From Flaviflexus sp. (GTDB lineage Bacteria; Actinomycetota; Actinomycetes; Actinomycetales; Actinomycetaceae): 64,000 nt of DNA. The stretch covers positions 1 to 64,000 of the forward strand of contig JAUNVM010000004.1 in assembly GCA_030537635.1 (NCBI GenBank). Direction: 5' to 3'. The translations under genes and the position numbers were made by a program. Shown here in pieces: positions 1-7,505 of this stretch. Under the pieces are notes generated by a model. That model did no database searches. It saw only the letters and a list, made by a program, of their open reading frames with translations, and had not been told where the DNA came from. Numbering within the stretch: the first letter of the stretch is position 1; the number at the start of each line of letters is the position of its first letter.

Positions 1-102
1 GAGGAAGACGAGGAAGACGAGGATGATGAGGACGATGATCTCGACTATGACGATGACATCCTCGACCTCGATGAGGACGATCTAGAGCCCCTCGACGACT
101 AG
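1..102 (+). CDS. C-terminal acidic tail of an unidentified protein (partial)
   Basis: Reading frame 1 is open from the window edge to a TAG at 100-102, giving 33 codons of which 25 are Asp or Glu. Only this acidic tail is visible, so the family cannot be read. A perfect hairpin with a T-run follows at 121-147, which fits the true 3' end of a transcribed gene. By position, between the window edge and the uppP-mshC block, a PAC2-family protein would be one possibility, but that is a guess from synteny and not seen in the sequence. Confidence 0.6.
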   Translation, partial: EEDEEDEDDEDDDLDYDDDILDLDEDDLEPLDD

Positions 103-120
103 ATCGCCGACGAGCTCATC

Positions 121-147
121 AAGCGCGCCCGTGAGGGCGCGTTTCGT
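121..147 (+). terminator. rho-independent terminator
   Basis: CGCGCCC at 124-130 pairs perfectly with GGGCGCG at 135-141 around a GTGA loop, and TTTCGTT follows. It lies 20 bases after the stop codon of the acidic-tail gene. Confidence 0.75.
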
Positions 148-272
148 TGTGCTCTTCGGAGGCAAAGGAAGTATCTTGCTGCGCAATCCGGTGGCAGAGG
201 GAGCGCTGCCGAGGCACGGGATGTGCCAGAAGAACGGGCGAAGGGCGCCGGATGCCGGTCGGTGGCGCGAGA

Positions 273-1223
273 TTAAAAGACTTCGGGATATCCGAGGTTG
301 ATCTCGGTGACGTCGCTCAGGGCGGCGGTGATGGCCTCGGGAACCTCGGTGTCCAGCTCATCGAGGATGGCGGAGAACTGGGCGGAGGTGCGCGGGCCGA
401 CGAGGGCGCAGGAGACGCGCGGCCGCGACAGCACCCAGGCGAGAGCCACCGTGGCGATTGAACAGCCCAGGCCCTCGGCCGCGGTGGCAATCGCCTCGAC
501 GACCTGGCGGGAGCGATCATCGAGATAGGGCTGGACCCAGCCGGCGAAATGCGGGGAGGCGGCCCTGGAATCGGCGGGAATTGAATGCCGGTAGCGTCCG
601 GCGAGCACGCCTCGACCGAGTGCGGACCAGGCAATAATGCCGAGATCGTGGGCGGCAGCGCAGGGAATGATCTCGCGTTCGATACCGCGTTGCAGAAGAT
701 GATATTCGGCGTGAATGGCGGCGGGGCGGACGCCGCGTTCGGCCAGCAGCGCCGTCATTGTTCCCGCGTACCAGCCGGGGCAGTTGCCAAGGCCGATGGC
801 GTGCACCTCGCCGCGCTTGGCGAGGCTGGCCAGCGCATCGGCCGTCACCTCGAGCGGGGTGGTGAGATCGGGCTCGGCGAGAACGAGGGTGTCGATCCAG
901 TCGGTGCCAAGCACGGTGAGCGTGTGGTGGACGGCCCGCTCGATTCCGCCACGGGAAGAATCGGGCCCCTCGCCTAAACCGGCTCGGGAAATGATGTGCA
1001 GTTCTTGGCGGGAGACCTGCTCGGACAGGATCTCGGCGAGCACGCCGAGGGCCCGCCCGCCGTAGAAGGCCGGGGAGGTGTCAATGACTGACCCTCCGGC
1101 GTTGAGCAGGTCGGTCACCTGATCGCGAGCCTCGTCGATCGGGGTATCTTCGCCCCAGGTCATGGTGCCAAGACCGACCGCGCTGACGAGCGATCCGGCG
1201 CCACCGAGCTTGCGTTTAATCAC
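273..1223 (-). CDS. aldo/keto reductase family protein lacking two catalytic residues
   Basis: This is a 316-residue (beta/alpha)8 aldo/keto reductase homologue. The family reduces carbonyls with NADPH using an Asp-Tyr-Lys-His tetrad. Asp48 and Tyr54 are present (IDTSPAFYGG), but the Lys position is Arg80 (HIISRAG) and the His position is Ala116 (LVLAEPD). Classical reductase activity is therefore doubtful; a binding or altered catalytic role is an inference. The GTG start at 1221-1223 is chosen because a TAGACT -10 box ends six bases upstream, the leaderless layout used repeatedly here. It is divergent from uppP with about 50 bp between the starts. Confidence 0.88.
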   Translation of the reverse strand: MIKRKLGGAGSLVSAVGLGTMTWGEDTPIDEARDQVTDLLNAGGSVIDTSPAFYGGRALGVLAEILSEQVSRQELHIISRAGLGEGPDSSRGGIERAVHHTLTVLGTDWIDTLVLAEPDLTTPLEVTADALASLAKRGEVHAIGLGNCPGWYAGTMTALLAERGVRPAAIHAEYHLLQRGIEREIIPCAAAHDLGIIAWSALGRGVLAGRYRHSIPADSRAASPHFAGWVQPYLDDRSRQVVEAIATAAEGLGCSIATVALAWVLSRPRVSCALVGPRTSAQFSAILDELDTEVPEAITAALSDVTEINLGYPEVF

Positions 1224-1229
1224 ACCGTG

Positions 1230-1235
1230 AGTCTA
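1230..1235 (-). promoter_or_regulatory. -10 box of the aldo/keto reductase gene, leaderless
   Basis: On the minus strand TAGACT is followed by six bases (CACGGT) and then the GTG start, so transcription should begin at or next to the start codon. No clear -35 element is seen. The same TAGACT-N6-GTG arrangement precedes the ABC ATPase gene at 14297. Confidence 0.5.
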
Positions 1236-1258
1236 ATGCATTTTCCCGGGCGGGGGCC

Positions 1259-1264
1259 TAACGT
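1259..1264 (+). promoter_or_regulatory. possible -10 box of uppP
   Basis: TAACGT ends seven bases before the ATG at 1272, matching the leaderless spacing seen at other genes in this window. The match to consensus is weak and no -35 element is evident. Confidence 0.3.
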
Positions 1265-1271
1265 GAAGTCC

Positions 1272-2111
1272 ATGGGTGTCTTTGAAGCCATGATTCTCGG
1301 CCTGGTCCAGGCCCTCACCGAGTTCCTGCCGGTCTCCTCCTCCGCTCACCTGAGGATTGTGGGCGGTCTCTTCCCCTCCCTGGGAGATCCCGGCGTCACC
1401 TTCACCGCCGTGGTCCAGATCGGCACCGAGCTCGCGGTGGTGTACTACTTCCGTCACGACATCCTCCGCATCCTCCGAGCTTGGTTCGCCCAATTCGGCT
1501 CGAGGCGTGATTCGCTGAGCCCCGCCGAGCGGCAGGATAAGAAGATGGGTTGGATCGTCATCATCGGCACCATTCCCATCGTCGTTCTCGGTCTGGCTTT
1601 GGAGAGCGCGATCGACACGGTGTTCCGCAATCTCTACCTCACCGCCCTCATGCTCGCCCTGTTCGCGATTTTTCTCGGCCTGGCCGACCGGTGGGGACGC
1701 AAGCGGATCCCCGAGGAGAAGATCACGATGCGAGACGGCCTCATTTTGGGTTTTGCCCAGTGCATGGCCCTCATCCCCGGCGTCTCCCGCTCCGGTGGCA
1801 CCATCACCGTGGGCCTTCTGCTCGGCTATACCCGCGAGGCCGCTGCCAGGGTGTCTTTCCTTCTCGCCATTCCGGCCGTTCTCGGCTCGGGCTTTTATCG
1901 GCTGTTCAGCGATGATGGCACGGGCCCGCAGGCCGGCGCACTGCCCACCCTCATCGCCACCGTCATCTCCTTTGTCGTTGGATATGCTGTCATTGTTTGG
2001 TTCCTGCGGCTGATCTCAACGAAGTCCTATCTTCCCTTTGTCATCTACCGGCTCGGCCTCGCCGCCCTCGTCGTGGCGCTGCTGGGCGCGGGCCTGCTCC
2101 AGGCCTACTGA
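1272..2111 (+). CDS. uppP: undecaprenyl-diphosphatase UppP/BacA
   Basis: This integral membrane phosphatase regenerates the lipid carrier undecaprenyl phosphate for peptidoglycan and other envelope polymers, and raises bacitracin tolerance. The 279-residue product shows both family motifs: the (E/Q)xxxE element with Gln13 and Glu17 running into FLPVSSSAH (His26), and PGVSRSGGT at about 169-177 with the phosphate-binding Arg. Several hydrophobic segments follow. The ATG at 1272 places MGVFEAM directly before the motif at the usual distance. A GTG at 1263 and an upstream in-frame start at 1227 are alternatives. mshC follows after 14 bp. Confidence 0.95.
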   Translation: MGVFEAMILGLVQALTEFLPVSSSAHLRIVGGLFPSLGDPGVTFTAVVQIGTELAVVYYFRHDILRILRAWFAQFGSRRDSLSPAERQDKKMGWIVIIGTIPIVVLGLALESAIDTVFRNLYLTALMLALFAIFLGLADRWGRKRIPEEKITMRDGLILGFAQCMALIPGVSRSGGTITVGLLLGYTREAAARVSFLLAIPAVLGSGFYRLFSDDGTGPQAGALPTLIATVISFVVGYAVIVWFLRLISTKSYLPFVIYRLGLAALVVALLGAGLLQAY

Positions 2112-2125
2112 TCCGAAAGGTACTC

Positions 2126-3337
2126 ATGCGCACCTGGTCCGACGTTCCACTTCCCGAGCTGCCCGGGTCTTCCCAACCGGCGCGGATCGTGGAGTCGACC
2201 GGCTCCACCATTGTTCCGGATGGTCGCGCGCGGCTCTACGTGTGCGGCATTACGCCGTACGATGCGACGCATCTGGGCCACGCCTTCACCTACACCTGCT
2301 TCGACATGCTGCAGCGCCAGTGGCGCGACGCGGGCCTCGAGGTCACCTACGCCCAGAACGTCACCGATATTGATGACCCCCTCTTCGAGCGGGCCGCCGC
2401 CACGGGACAGGACCACCGTGAGCTAGCAGCTGAGCAGATCGACCTGTTCCGCTCCGACATGGAGCATCTGCGGGTGCTGCCGCCCGATCACTGGACCGCC
2501 GTGTCCGAGGTGCTCGATGATCTGGAGGCCGATGTGCGCAAGCTGAGCCTGGGCCCCGCCTATGAGCTGAACCAGGCCGGGCGCACCGATTACTTCCTGC
2601 CGACCTCCCCGGCCGATGTGGCCGGGCCGCGCTACCGAGACATCGACCTCGAGCAGGCCCTGCGTGAAACCGGCGAGGACCCGGACCTGCCCGGTAAGAG
2701 TGGCCGTCTCGACCAGCTCATTTGGCGGGGCGCGAAGGGTGAGGACTTCCGCGCCGAGGGGGAGGCCCCCGGGGCGTGGCGTCCCGGATGGCATATTGAA
2801 TGCGCGCGGATTGCGCTCAATGGCCTCGGCCCAATCATTGATGTTCAGGGCGGTGGAGCCGATCTTGTCTTCCCGCACCACTGCCTGTCCAATGTGGCGA
2901 TGACGGCGCTGGAGCCCGCCGCCGAGGTGCGCGGGCAGATGCACACGGGGCTGGTGGCTTACCGGGGCGAGAAGATGAGCAAGTCGCTGGGTAATCTCGA
3001 GCTCGTCTCCCGGCTGGTGAACAAGGGTAACGACCCCATGCTCATTCGGCTTCTTCTCATCGCCCACCGGTGGGATGAGGACTGGGAGTATACCGAAGCC
3101 GATCTTCAGGTGGCCGAACGTCGGCTCACTCGTTGGCGGAGAATGCGGCACACGGGCGGGGCCGGCGCCGCCGATCTCCTTGATGAAGTGCGCGACTGCC
3201 TCGCCGATAACCTCGACACGCCGCGCGCCCTCGCCGCCATCGATGCGCACGTGAAGGATAACGAGAACCGCGATGATCGCGCCGGCGCGCAGCTCTTCGC
3301 CGACATGTGCGACGCGCTGCTCGGGATCGCCCTGTGA
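2126..3337 (+). CDS. mshC: cysteine--1-D-myo-inosityl-glucosaminide ligase MshC
   Basis: MshC performs the ATP-dependent ligation of cysteine to GlcN-inositol, the penultimate step of mycothiol synthesis, and is a cysteinyl-tRNA synthetase paralogue. The 403-residue protein has zinc ligand Cys40 in YVCGITPYDATHLGH (HLGH, residues 49-52, is the HIGH signature), the WHIECARI and FPHH zinc/substrate motifs, and KMSKS at 283-287. CGITPYDATHLGH separates MshC from true CysS. The ATG at 2126 is preceded by GAAAGG. It is co-directional with uppP, and its stop overlaps the next start (GTGA). Its presence means this organism uses mycothiol as its low-molecular-weight thiol. Confidence 0.95.
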   Translation: MRTWSDVPLPELPGSSQPARIVESTGSTIVPDGRARLYVCGITPYDATHLGHAFTYTCFDMLQRQWRDAGLEVTYAQNVTDIDDPLFERAAATGQDHRELAAEQIDLFRSDMEHLRVLPPDHWTAVSEVLDDLEADVRKLSLGPAYELNQAGRTDYFLPTSPADVAGPRYRDIDLEQALRETGEDPDLPGKSGRLDQLIWRGAKGEDFRAEGEAPGAWRPGWHIECARIALNGLGPIIDVQGGGADLVFPHHCLSNVAMTALEPAAEVRGQMHTGLVAYRGEKMSKSLGNLELVSRLVNKGNDPMLIRLLLIAHRWDEDWEYTEADLQVAERRLTRWRRMRHTGGAGAADLLDEVRDCLADNLDTPRALAAIDAHVKDNENRDDRAGAQLFADMCDALLGIAL

Positions 3338-3765
3338 ATCCCGCGGCGATCACCCTCGCGCTCATCTTCCTCATCGCCGCCGGGCGCAAGCTGCGCGGCA
3401 TGCCCACCTCGATGCTGCGCGCCTTCGCCGACCTGCGTATGCCGGTTAGCCTGCAGCGACCAGCCGCAGCCTGGGCCCATCTGGCCTGGCAGGTGCTCAC
3501 CGCGGCCGCCCTGCTCATCGGCCCGATCACCAAGATCGGGGCGGCCAGCGGGCTTATCCTCGCCCTCCTCTACCTGGCGCTTATGGCCAGGGCCAAGGGT
3601 GGCAAATGTCGGTGCCTATCGGACCGGGCCCGCACCATTGACGCGCAGCTTATCTTGCGCGGCGTCCTCCTCATCGCGCTCGCCCTCATCGCCTTTGCCG
3701 CCATGGCAGGGCCGATCGGCTGGGTCGCAAGTATCGGCTTGTTTGCCGTCATTCTTCTTCTCTAA
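3334..3765 (+). CDS. MauE/DoxX-like membrane protein
   Basis: A 143-residue, strongly hydrophobic protein with about four membrane segments. The Cys-x-Cys motif KCRCLSD at about residues 97-103, followed by a charged stretch and a further helix, resembles MauE-type proteins, where a CGC motif near the membrane is linked to disulfide or thiol redox. The start is the GTG of GTGA overlapping the mshC stop, so it is probably coupled to mshC. A redox role linked to mycothiol is only inferred from position. Confidence 0.65.
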   Translation: MNPAAITLALIFLIAAGRKLRGMPTSMLRAFADLRMPVSLQRPAAAWAHLAWQVLTAAALLIGPITKIGAASGLILALLYLALMARAKGGKCRCLSDRARTIDAQLILRGVLLIALALIAFAAMAGPIGWVASIGLFAVILLL

Positions 3766-3794
3766 CGGCCCCGGCAGCGCCCCGCTTGGCGAGG

Positions 3795-4625
3795 CTAGGC
3801 CGACACCGCCACCTTGCGCAGCCGCTCGGCACCGGAGGCGGACATCTCAGGTTCACTGCCGCCAAAGGCTGGGCATCGATCTTGGAATGAGCACCAGTCG
3901 CACAGCTTGGAGGTGGTGGGGCGAAACTTGCCGGCCTCAAGGCAGTCCGAGATTGCCGACCAGGCCCCGTCGATCCGCCCGAGCGCCCGCTGGGTGTCGG
4001 CCGGACCATACCGGTAGGGGAAGGTCTCGTTCGATCCCAGGTAGATGAGATGGCCGAGGTCGGGCATGCGTCCCTCGGCGAGGGAAATGAGCAGGGCATA
4101 GGCGCGCAGCTGGAAGATGGCCTCGCCCTGGTAACGCGGATGTGGTTTACGGCCGGTCTTGTAGTCGATGATCCGGATCGCACCATCGCCCGCCACGTCG
4201 ATGCGGTCGACCGCGCCGCGAAAGCGCAAGCCCGAGGGAAGGACCTCGGTGATCATGCGCTCCCGATTCTCGGCCGCCGGATTGAGCCGCGTCGGATTCT
4301 CCTGGCGGAAGTAGGCGCGAACGAGAGAGGCCACCTTTGACATCCATGCAGCCCGGTCCTCGGTAAGAAAGATCTCCTCCAGCTTCGGATCTTTATCCAC
4401 GAGGGCCTGCCAGGCGGGATCGATGAGAGCCTCGGCGGCCTCGGGGGTGCGATCCTGGGCCGGCAGGTCATAGAGGTTCTCAAGGACGGCGTGCACGAGG
4501 GTGCCGCGCACCGCCGCCGGGGCGGGCGGCTCGGGAATCCGGTCGATGACCCGATAGCGGAATTTCAGCGGGCACGAAAAGAAGTCATTGATCCGCGAAA
4601 CCGACAGCGCTGGTGCATACCTCAT
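3795..4625 (-). CDS. RecB-family PD-(D/E)XK exonuclease with Fe-S cysteines
   Basis: The 276-residue protein is a stand-alone RecB/Cas4-like nuclease domain. His45 (RGTLVHAVLE), Asp140 (GAVDRID), the DYK motif near 154-156 (IIDYKTG) and a Gln near 172 form the metal-dependent nuclease centre. Cys18 together with three cysteines in LCDWCSFQDRC near 242-251 matches the 4Fe-4S clasp of this family. Homologues sit beside trmI in other actinobacteria, and here the two genes are divergent. The ATG at 4625 is preferred over 4634 because a TAGGGT -10 box lies seven bases upstream. Its DNA substrate is unknown. Confidence 0.88.
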   Translation of the reverse strand: MRYAPALSVSRINDFFSCPLKFRYRVIDRIPEPPAPAAVRGTLVHAVLENLYDLPAQDRTPEAAEALIDPAWQALVDKDPKLEEIFLTEDRAAWMSKVASLVRAYFRQENPTRLNPAAENRERMITEVLPSGLRFRGAVDRIDVAGDGAIRIIDYKTGRKPHPRYQGEAIFQLRAYALLISLAEGRMPDLGHLIYLGSNETFPYRYGPADTQRALGRIDGAWSAISDCLEAGKFRPTTSKLCDWCSFQDRCPAFGGSEPEMSASGAERLRKVAVSA

Positions 4626-4632
4626 GGCTCCC

Positions 4633-4638
4633 ACCCTA
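4633..4638 (-). promoter_or_regulatory. -10 box of the RecB-like nuclease gene, leaderless
   Basis: Minus-strand TAGGGT is followed by seven bases and the ATG at 4625. No convincing -35 box is present. Confidence 0.45.
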
Positions 4639-4699
4639 ACCCCGCACCGGACAGGCTGAGCACAGGCGGAGAGGTTACGGGCACGGGAGGTCGGTTCGG

Positions 4700-4705
4700 T
4701 AGAGT
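4700..4705 (+). promoter_or_regulatory. -10 box of trmI, near-leaderless
   Basis: TAGAGT lies eight bases before the GTG at 4714, with an ATG directly after at 4717. The G-rich stretch between them could also act as a weak ribosome-binding site. Confidence 0.4.
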
Positions 4706-4713
4706 GGGGGACT

Positions 4714-5916
4714 GTGATGAATCATCCCTCAGGAGCCTCCCGCCGCCGCGGCCCTTTCCGGGCCGGGGAGCGAGTCCAGCTCACCGACGTCAAGGGCCGC
4801 AAGTATACGACGATGCTCACCCGAGAGGGATACTTCCAGTCCGCTCGCGGCTCCCTGAGACACAGCGAGATCATTGGGCGGGACGAGGGCAGCGTCATCG
4901 AGACCCCGGATGGTCACCGTCTGCTCGCGCTGCGCCCCCTTCTCGATGACTACATCCTGTCCATGCCGCGCGGCGCCGCCGTCATCTATCCCAAGGATGC
5001 GGCCCAGATTATCCACGCCGCCGATATCTTCCCGGGCGCCCGCGTCCTCGAGGCGGGGCTCGGCTCCGGCGCCCTCACCCTCTCCCTGCTCGCCGCCACC
5101 GGACCGGATGGTCTGGTCACCTCCGTCGAGCAGCGCGAGGATTTTGCGCGGATCGCCACCCGGAACGTCGAGTCGTGGTACGGCGAGGAGATTCCACCGT
5201 GGCGGGTCGAGCTCGGTGATGTTGCCGACGTGCTCGCCGACCTGGATGATGCCAGCCTCGACCACGTCATTCTCGACATGCTCGACCCGTGGGAGCACGT
5301 GGGCCAGGCGGCCCGAGTACTGCGCCCCGGCGGCGTCATCGTCGCCTACGTTGCCACCACGACACAGATGTCCCGATTCGTCGAGGACCTGCGTGCTACC
5401 TTCTCGTTCACCGAGGCTCGAGCCACCGAATCACAGGTTCGCACCTGGCATCTCGAGGGCCTCGCGGTGCGTCCCGATCACCGCATGGTTGCCCACACCG
5501 GCTTCCTCATCATTGCCCGCCGGCTCGCCCCGGGCAGCGAACCCCTGCTTGAAAAGCGCCGGCCCGCCAAACTCGCTTATTCGCAGCCCATGCCGTGGGA
5601 TGCTCCGGGAGCCGAACATCCGGCGCCGCGCACCATTTCGCCGAAGAAGCTGCGCCGAGTTCTTCGGGACGTCGACCAGCGCGCCCACATTGAGCGAACC
5701 GGCACCGCGCACCGCACGCCAAACGCGGTTGAGGACGAAGCAAAGTGCACCAATCCGAAAGGCGGCCGGTCCGCCACCGCCCCCGTCGACGAGGCCGCCG
5801 CTCGGCCCGCCGGTGATTGTGCCGCGCGGCGGGAAGATGAGACTCGCGCCGCTCGCGGGGACCTAGGCGGAGACGAGGGGGCCGATGAGCATCCTTCCAC
5901 TCACAGTGAAAACTGA
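4714..5916 (+). CDS. trmI: tRNA (adenine-58-N1)-methyltransferase TrmI
   Basis: TrmI is a SAM-dependent enzyme that methylates A58 in the T-loop of tRNA and normally acts as a homotetramer. Residues 1-85 form the N-terminal beta domain; the SAM motif VLEAGLGSGALT starts at about 111, and the catalytic region DMLDPWEH follows near 190. The methyltransferase proper ends near residue 290. A tail of roughly 110 residues, rich in Ala, Arg and acidic residues, looks disordered and is longer than in most homologues. GTG 4714 and ATG 4717 are both possible starts. The gene precedes arc, as in mycobacteria. Confidence 0.92.
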   Translation: MMNHPSGASRRRGPFRAGERVQLTDVKGRKYTTMLTREGYFQSARGSLRHSEIIGRDEGSVIETPDGHRLLALRPLLDDYILSMPRGAAVIYPKDAAQIIHAADIFPGARVLEAGLGSGALTLSLLAATGPDGLVTSVEQREDFARIATRNVESWYGEEIPPWRVELGDVADVLADLDDASLDHVILDMLDPWEHVGQAARVLRPGGVIVAYVATTTQMSRFVEDLRATFSFTEARATESQVRTWHLEGLAVRPDHRMVAHTGFLIIARRLAPGSEPLLEKRRPAKLAYSQPMPWDAPGAEHPAPRTISPKKLRRVLRDVDQRAHIERTGTAHRTPNAVEDEAKCTNPKGGRSATAPVDEAAARPAGDCAARREDETRAARGDLGGDEGADEHPSTHSEN

Positions 5917-5969
5917 GTTTTATTGCCGTAATCGTTAGATGCGTCATCGCATGTGGTGCTTAAGTGCGC

Positions 5970-5975
5970 GATACT
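5970..5975 (+). promoter_or_regulatory. -10 box of arc, leaderless
   Basis: GATACT is followed by six bases and the GTG start at 5982. It lies in the 65-bp trmI-arc spacer and should drive the arc-dop-pup-pafA-FKBP operon. Confidence 0.5.
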
Positions 5976-5981
5976 GGGGGA

Positions 5982-7505
5982 GTGAATCGTACAGTGACAT
6001 CGGATCTAGCTTCGCTCGGGCAGAAGAATGAGCGCCTTGCGACCGCGCTGAAATCCGCACGGGACGAGCTTGCTCGCCTCGATGAGCGGCTCGAGGCTCT
6101 TGCCACCGCCCCGCTCCAGTACGGTATTTTCCTCGAGCGGGTGGGCGATGGCCGGCATGAGGCCGATGTTCTGCTCGGCGGGCGGCGCACCCGCGTGGGC
6201 ATCGACCCCACCGCACCCGAGCCCGCCCCGGGTCAGCTTGTGCTCCTCACCGAAGGCCTGAGCATTGTTCGTCCCGTCGGATATCCAGAAACCGGTCAGG
6301 TGGGTACCGTCCGCGTTGGCCTGGGTGCCGGCCGCGCCATCGTCGAGGCCAGCCAGGCCGAGCACGTCGTGCGCCTTGCCGGGCGCCTCGAGGTGCGGCC
6401 CGGGGATTCGGTCCGGGTCGATACCACCGCCGGCTTTGCCTACGAGCTACTCGACCGCCCGGATGTGGAAGAGCTGCTGCTTGAGGAAACCCCCGATGTT
6501 TCCTATGCCGATATTGGCGGGCTGGGCGCCCAGATCGAGCAGATCAAGGATTCGGTTGAGCTGCCTTTCGAACAGCCCGAGCTCTATCGCGAGCACGGGC
6601 TCAAGCCGCCCAAGGGGGTTCTTCTCTACGGTCCTCCCGGATGTGGAAAGACCCTCATCGCCAAGGCGGTTGCCACCTCGCTCGCTCGGGGCGGGGAGGG
6701 CTCGCGCGCCTACTTCCTCAACATCAAGGGCCCCCAGCTGCTTGATAAGTTCGTTGGCGAGACCGAACGGCAGATCCGTGAGATCTTTGCCCGGGCCCGC
6801 GAGCGGGCCGCCTCCGGTCAGCCGGTCGTCGTCTTCTTCGATGAGATGGAGGCACTGTTTAAGACTCGTGGTTCGGGCAAGTCCTCGGACGTGGAAACGA
6901 CGATTGTGCCTCAGCTGCTCGCCGAGATTGATGGCGTCGAGGCCCTCGATAACGTCATTGTCATCGGTGCCTCGAATCGTGAAGACATGATCGATCCGGC
7001 TATCTTGCGGCCGGGCCGTCTTGACGTCAAGGTCCGCATCGACCGCCCCGATAAGGCGGGGGCCCGGGAGATCATAAGCAAGTATCTCACCCCCGATCTG
7101 CCCATCCACCCGGCCGAGATTGAGGCCTGGGGGAGCCGGGAGGCGGCCGTGGCGAAGATGGCGGACGCGGCCATCGATTCACTCTTCGCGGTCGACACCG
7201 ATCATGAATACGTTGAGCTCACCTACGCCGATGGCGGCAAGGAAATCCTCTACATCGGCGATTTTGCCTCCGGCGCCATGGTGGCCGCACTCGTCGACCG
7301 CGCGAAAAAGCACGCCATCAAGGATTTGCTCGCCACCGGAATCAAGGGCATCTCCACCGATCATCTCATCGATGCGCTGGAGGAGGAGGCTCGCGAGAAC
7401 GAGGATCTCGCCGGGGTGCAAAATCCCGATGAGTGGGCCCGTGTCAATGGCCGCACCGGCGGCCGACGCATTACTTTCATTCGAGCACTAAGGCAGGCAC
7501 GTTGA
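5982..7505 (+). CDS. arc: AAA+ ATPase ARC/Mpa, pupylated-protein unfoldase without proteasome tail
   Basis: ARC (Mpa in mycobacteria) forms hexamers that recognise Pup through an N-terminal coiled coil and unfold tagged proteins. This 507-residue protein has the coiled coil (about residues 8-42), two OB-fold interdomains, Walker A GPPGCGKT (217-224), Walker B VVVFFDEMEALF and the arginine-finger region. It ends in ALRQAR and lacks the GxYL motif by which Mpa docks on the 20S proteasome. The GTG at 5982 is chosen from the GATACT box six bases upstream; an upstream GTG at 5964 is less likely. Its TGA overlaps the dop start (TTGA). Confidence 0.93.
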   Translation: MNRTVTSDLASLGQKNERLATALKSARDELARLDERLEALATAPLQYGIFLERVGDGRHEADVLLGGRRTRVGIDPTAPEPAPGQLVLLTEGLSIVRPVGYPETGQVGTVRVGLGAGRAIVEASQAEHVVRLAGRLEVRPGDSVRVDTTAGFAYELLDRPDVEELLLEETPDVSYADIGGLGAQIEQIKDSVELPFEQPELYREHGLKPPKGVLLYGPPGCGKTLIAKAVATSLARGGEGSRAYFLNIKGPQLLDKFVGETERQIREIFARARERAASGQPVVVFFDEMEALFKTRGSGKSSDVETTIVPQLLAEIDGVEALDNVIVIGASNREDMIDPAILRPGRLDVKVRIDRPDKAGAREIISKYLTPDLPIHPAEIEAWGSREAAVAKMADAAIDSLFAVDTDHEYVELTYADGGKEILYIGDFASGAMVAALVDRAKKHAIKDLLATGIKGISTDHLIDALEEEARENEDLAGVQNPDEWARVNGRTGGRRITFIRALRQAR

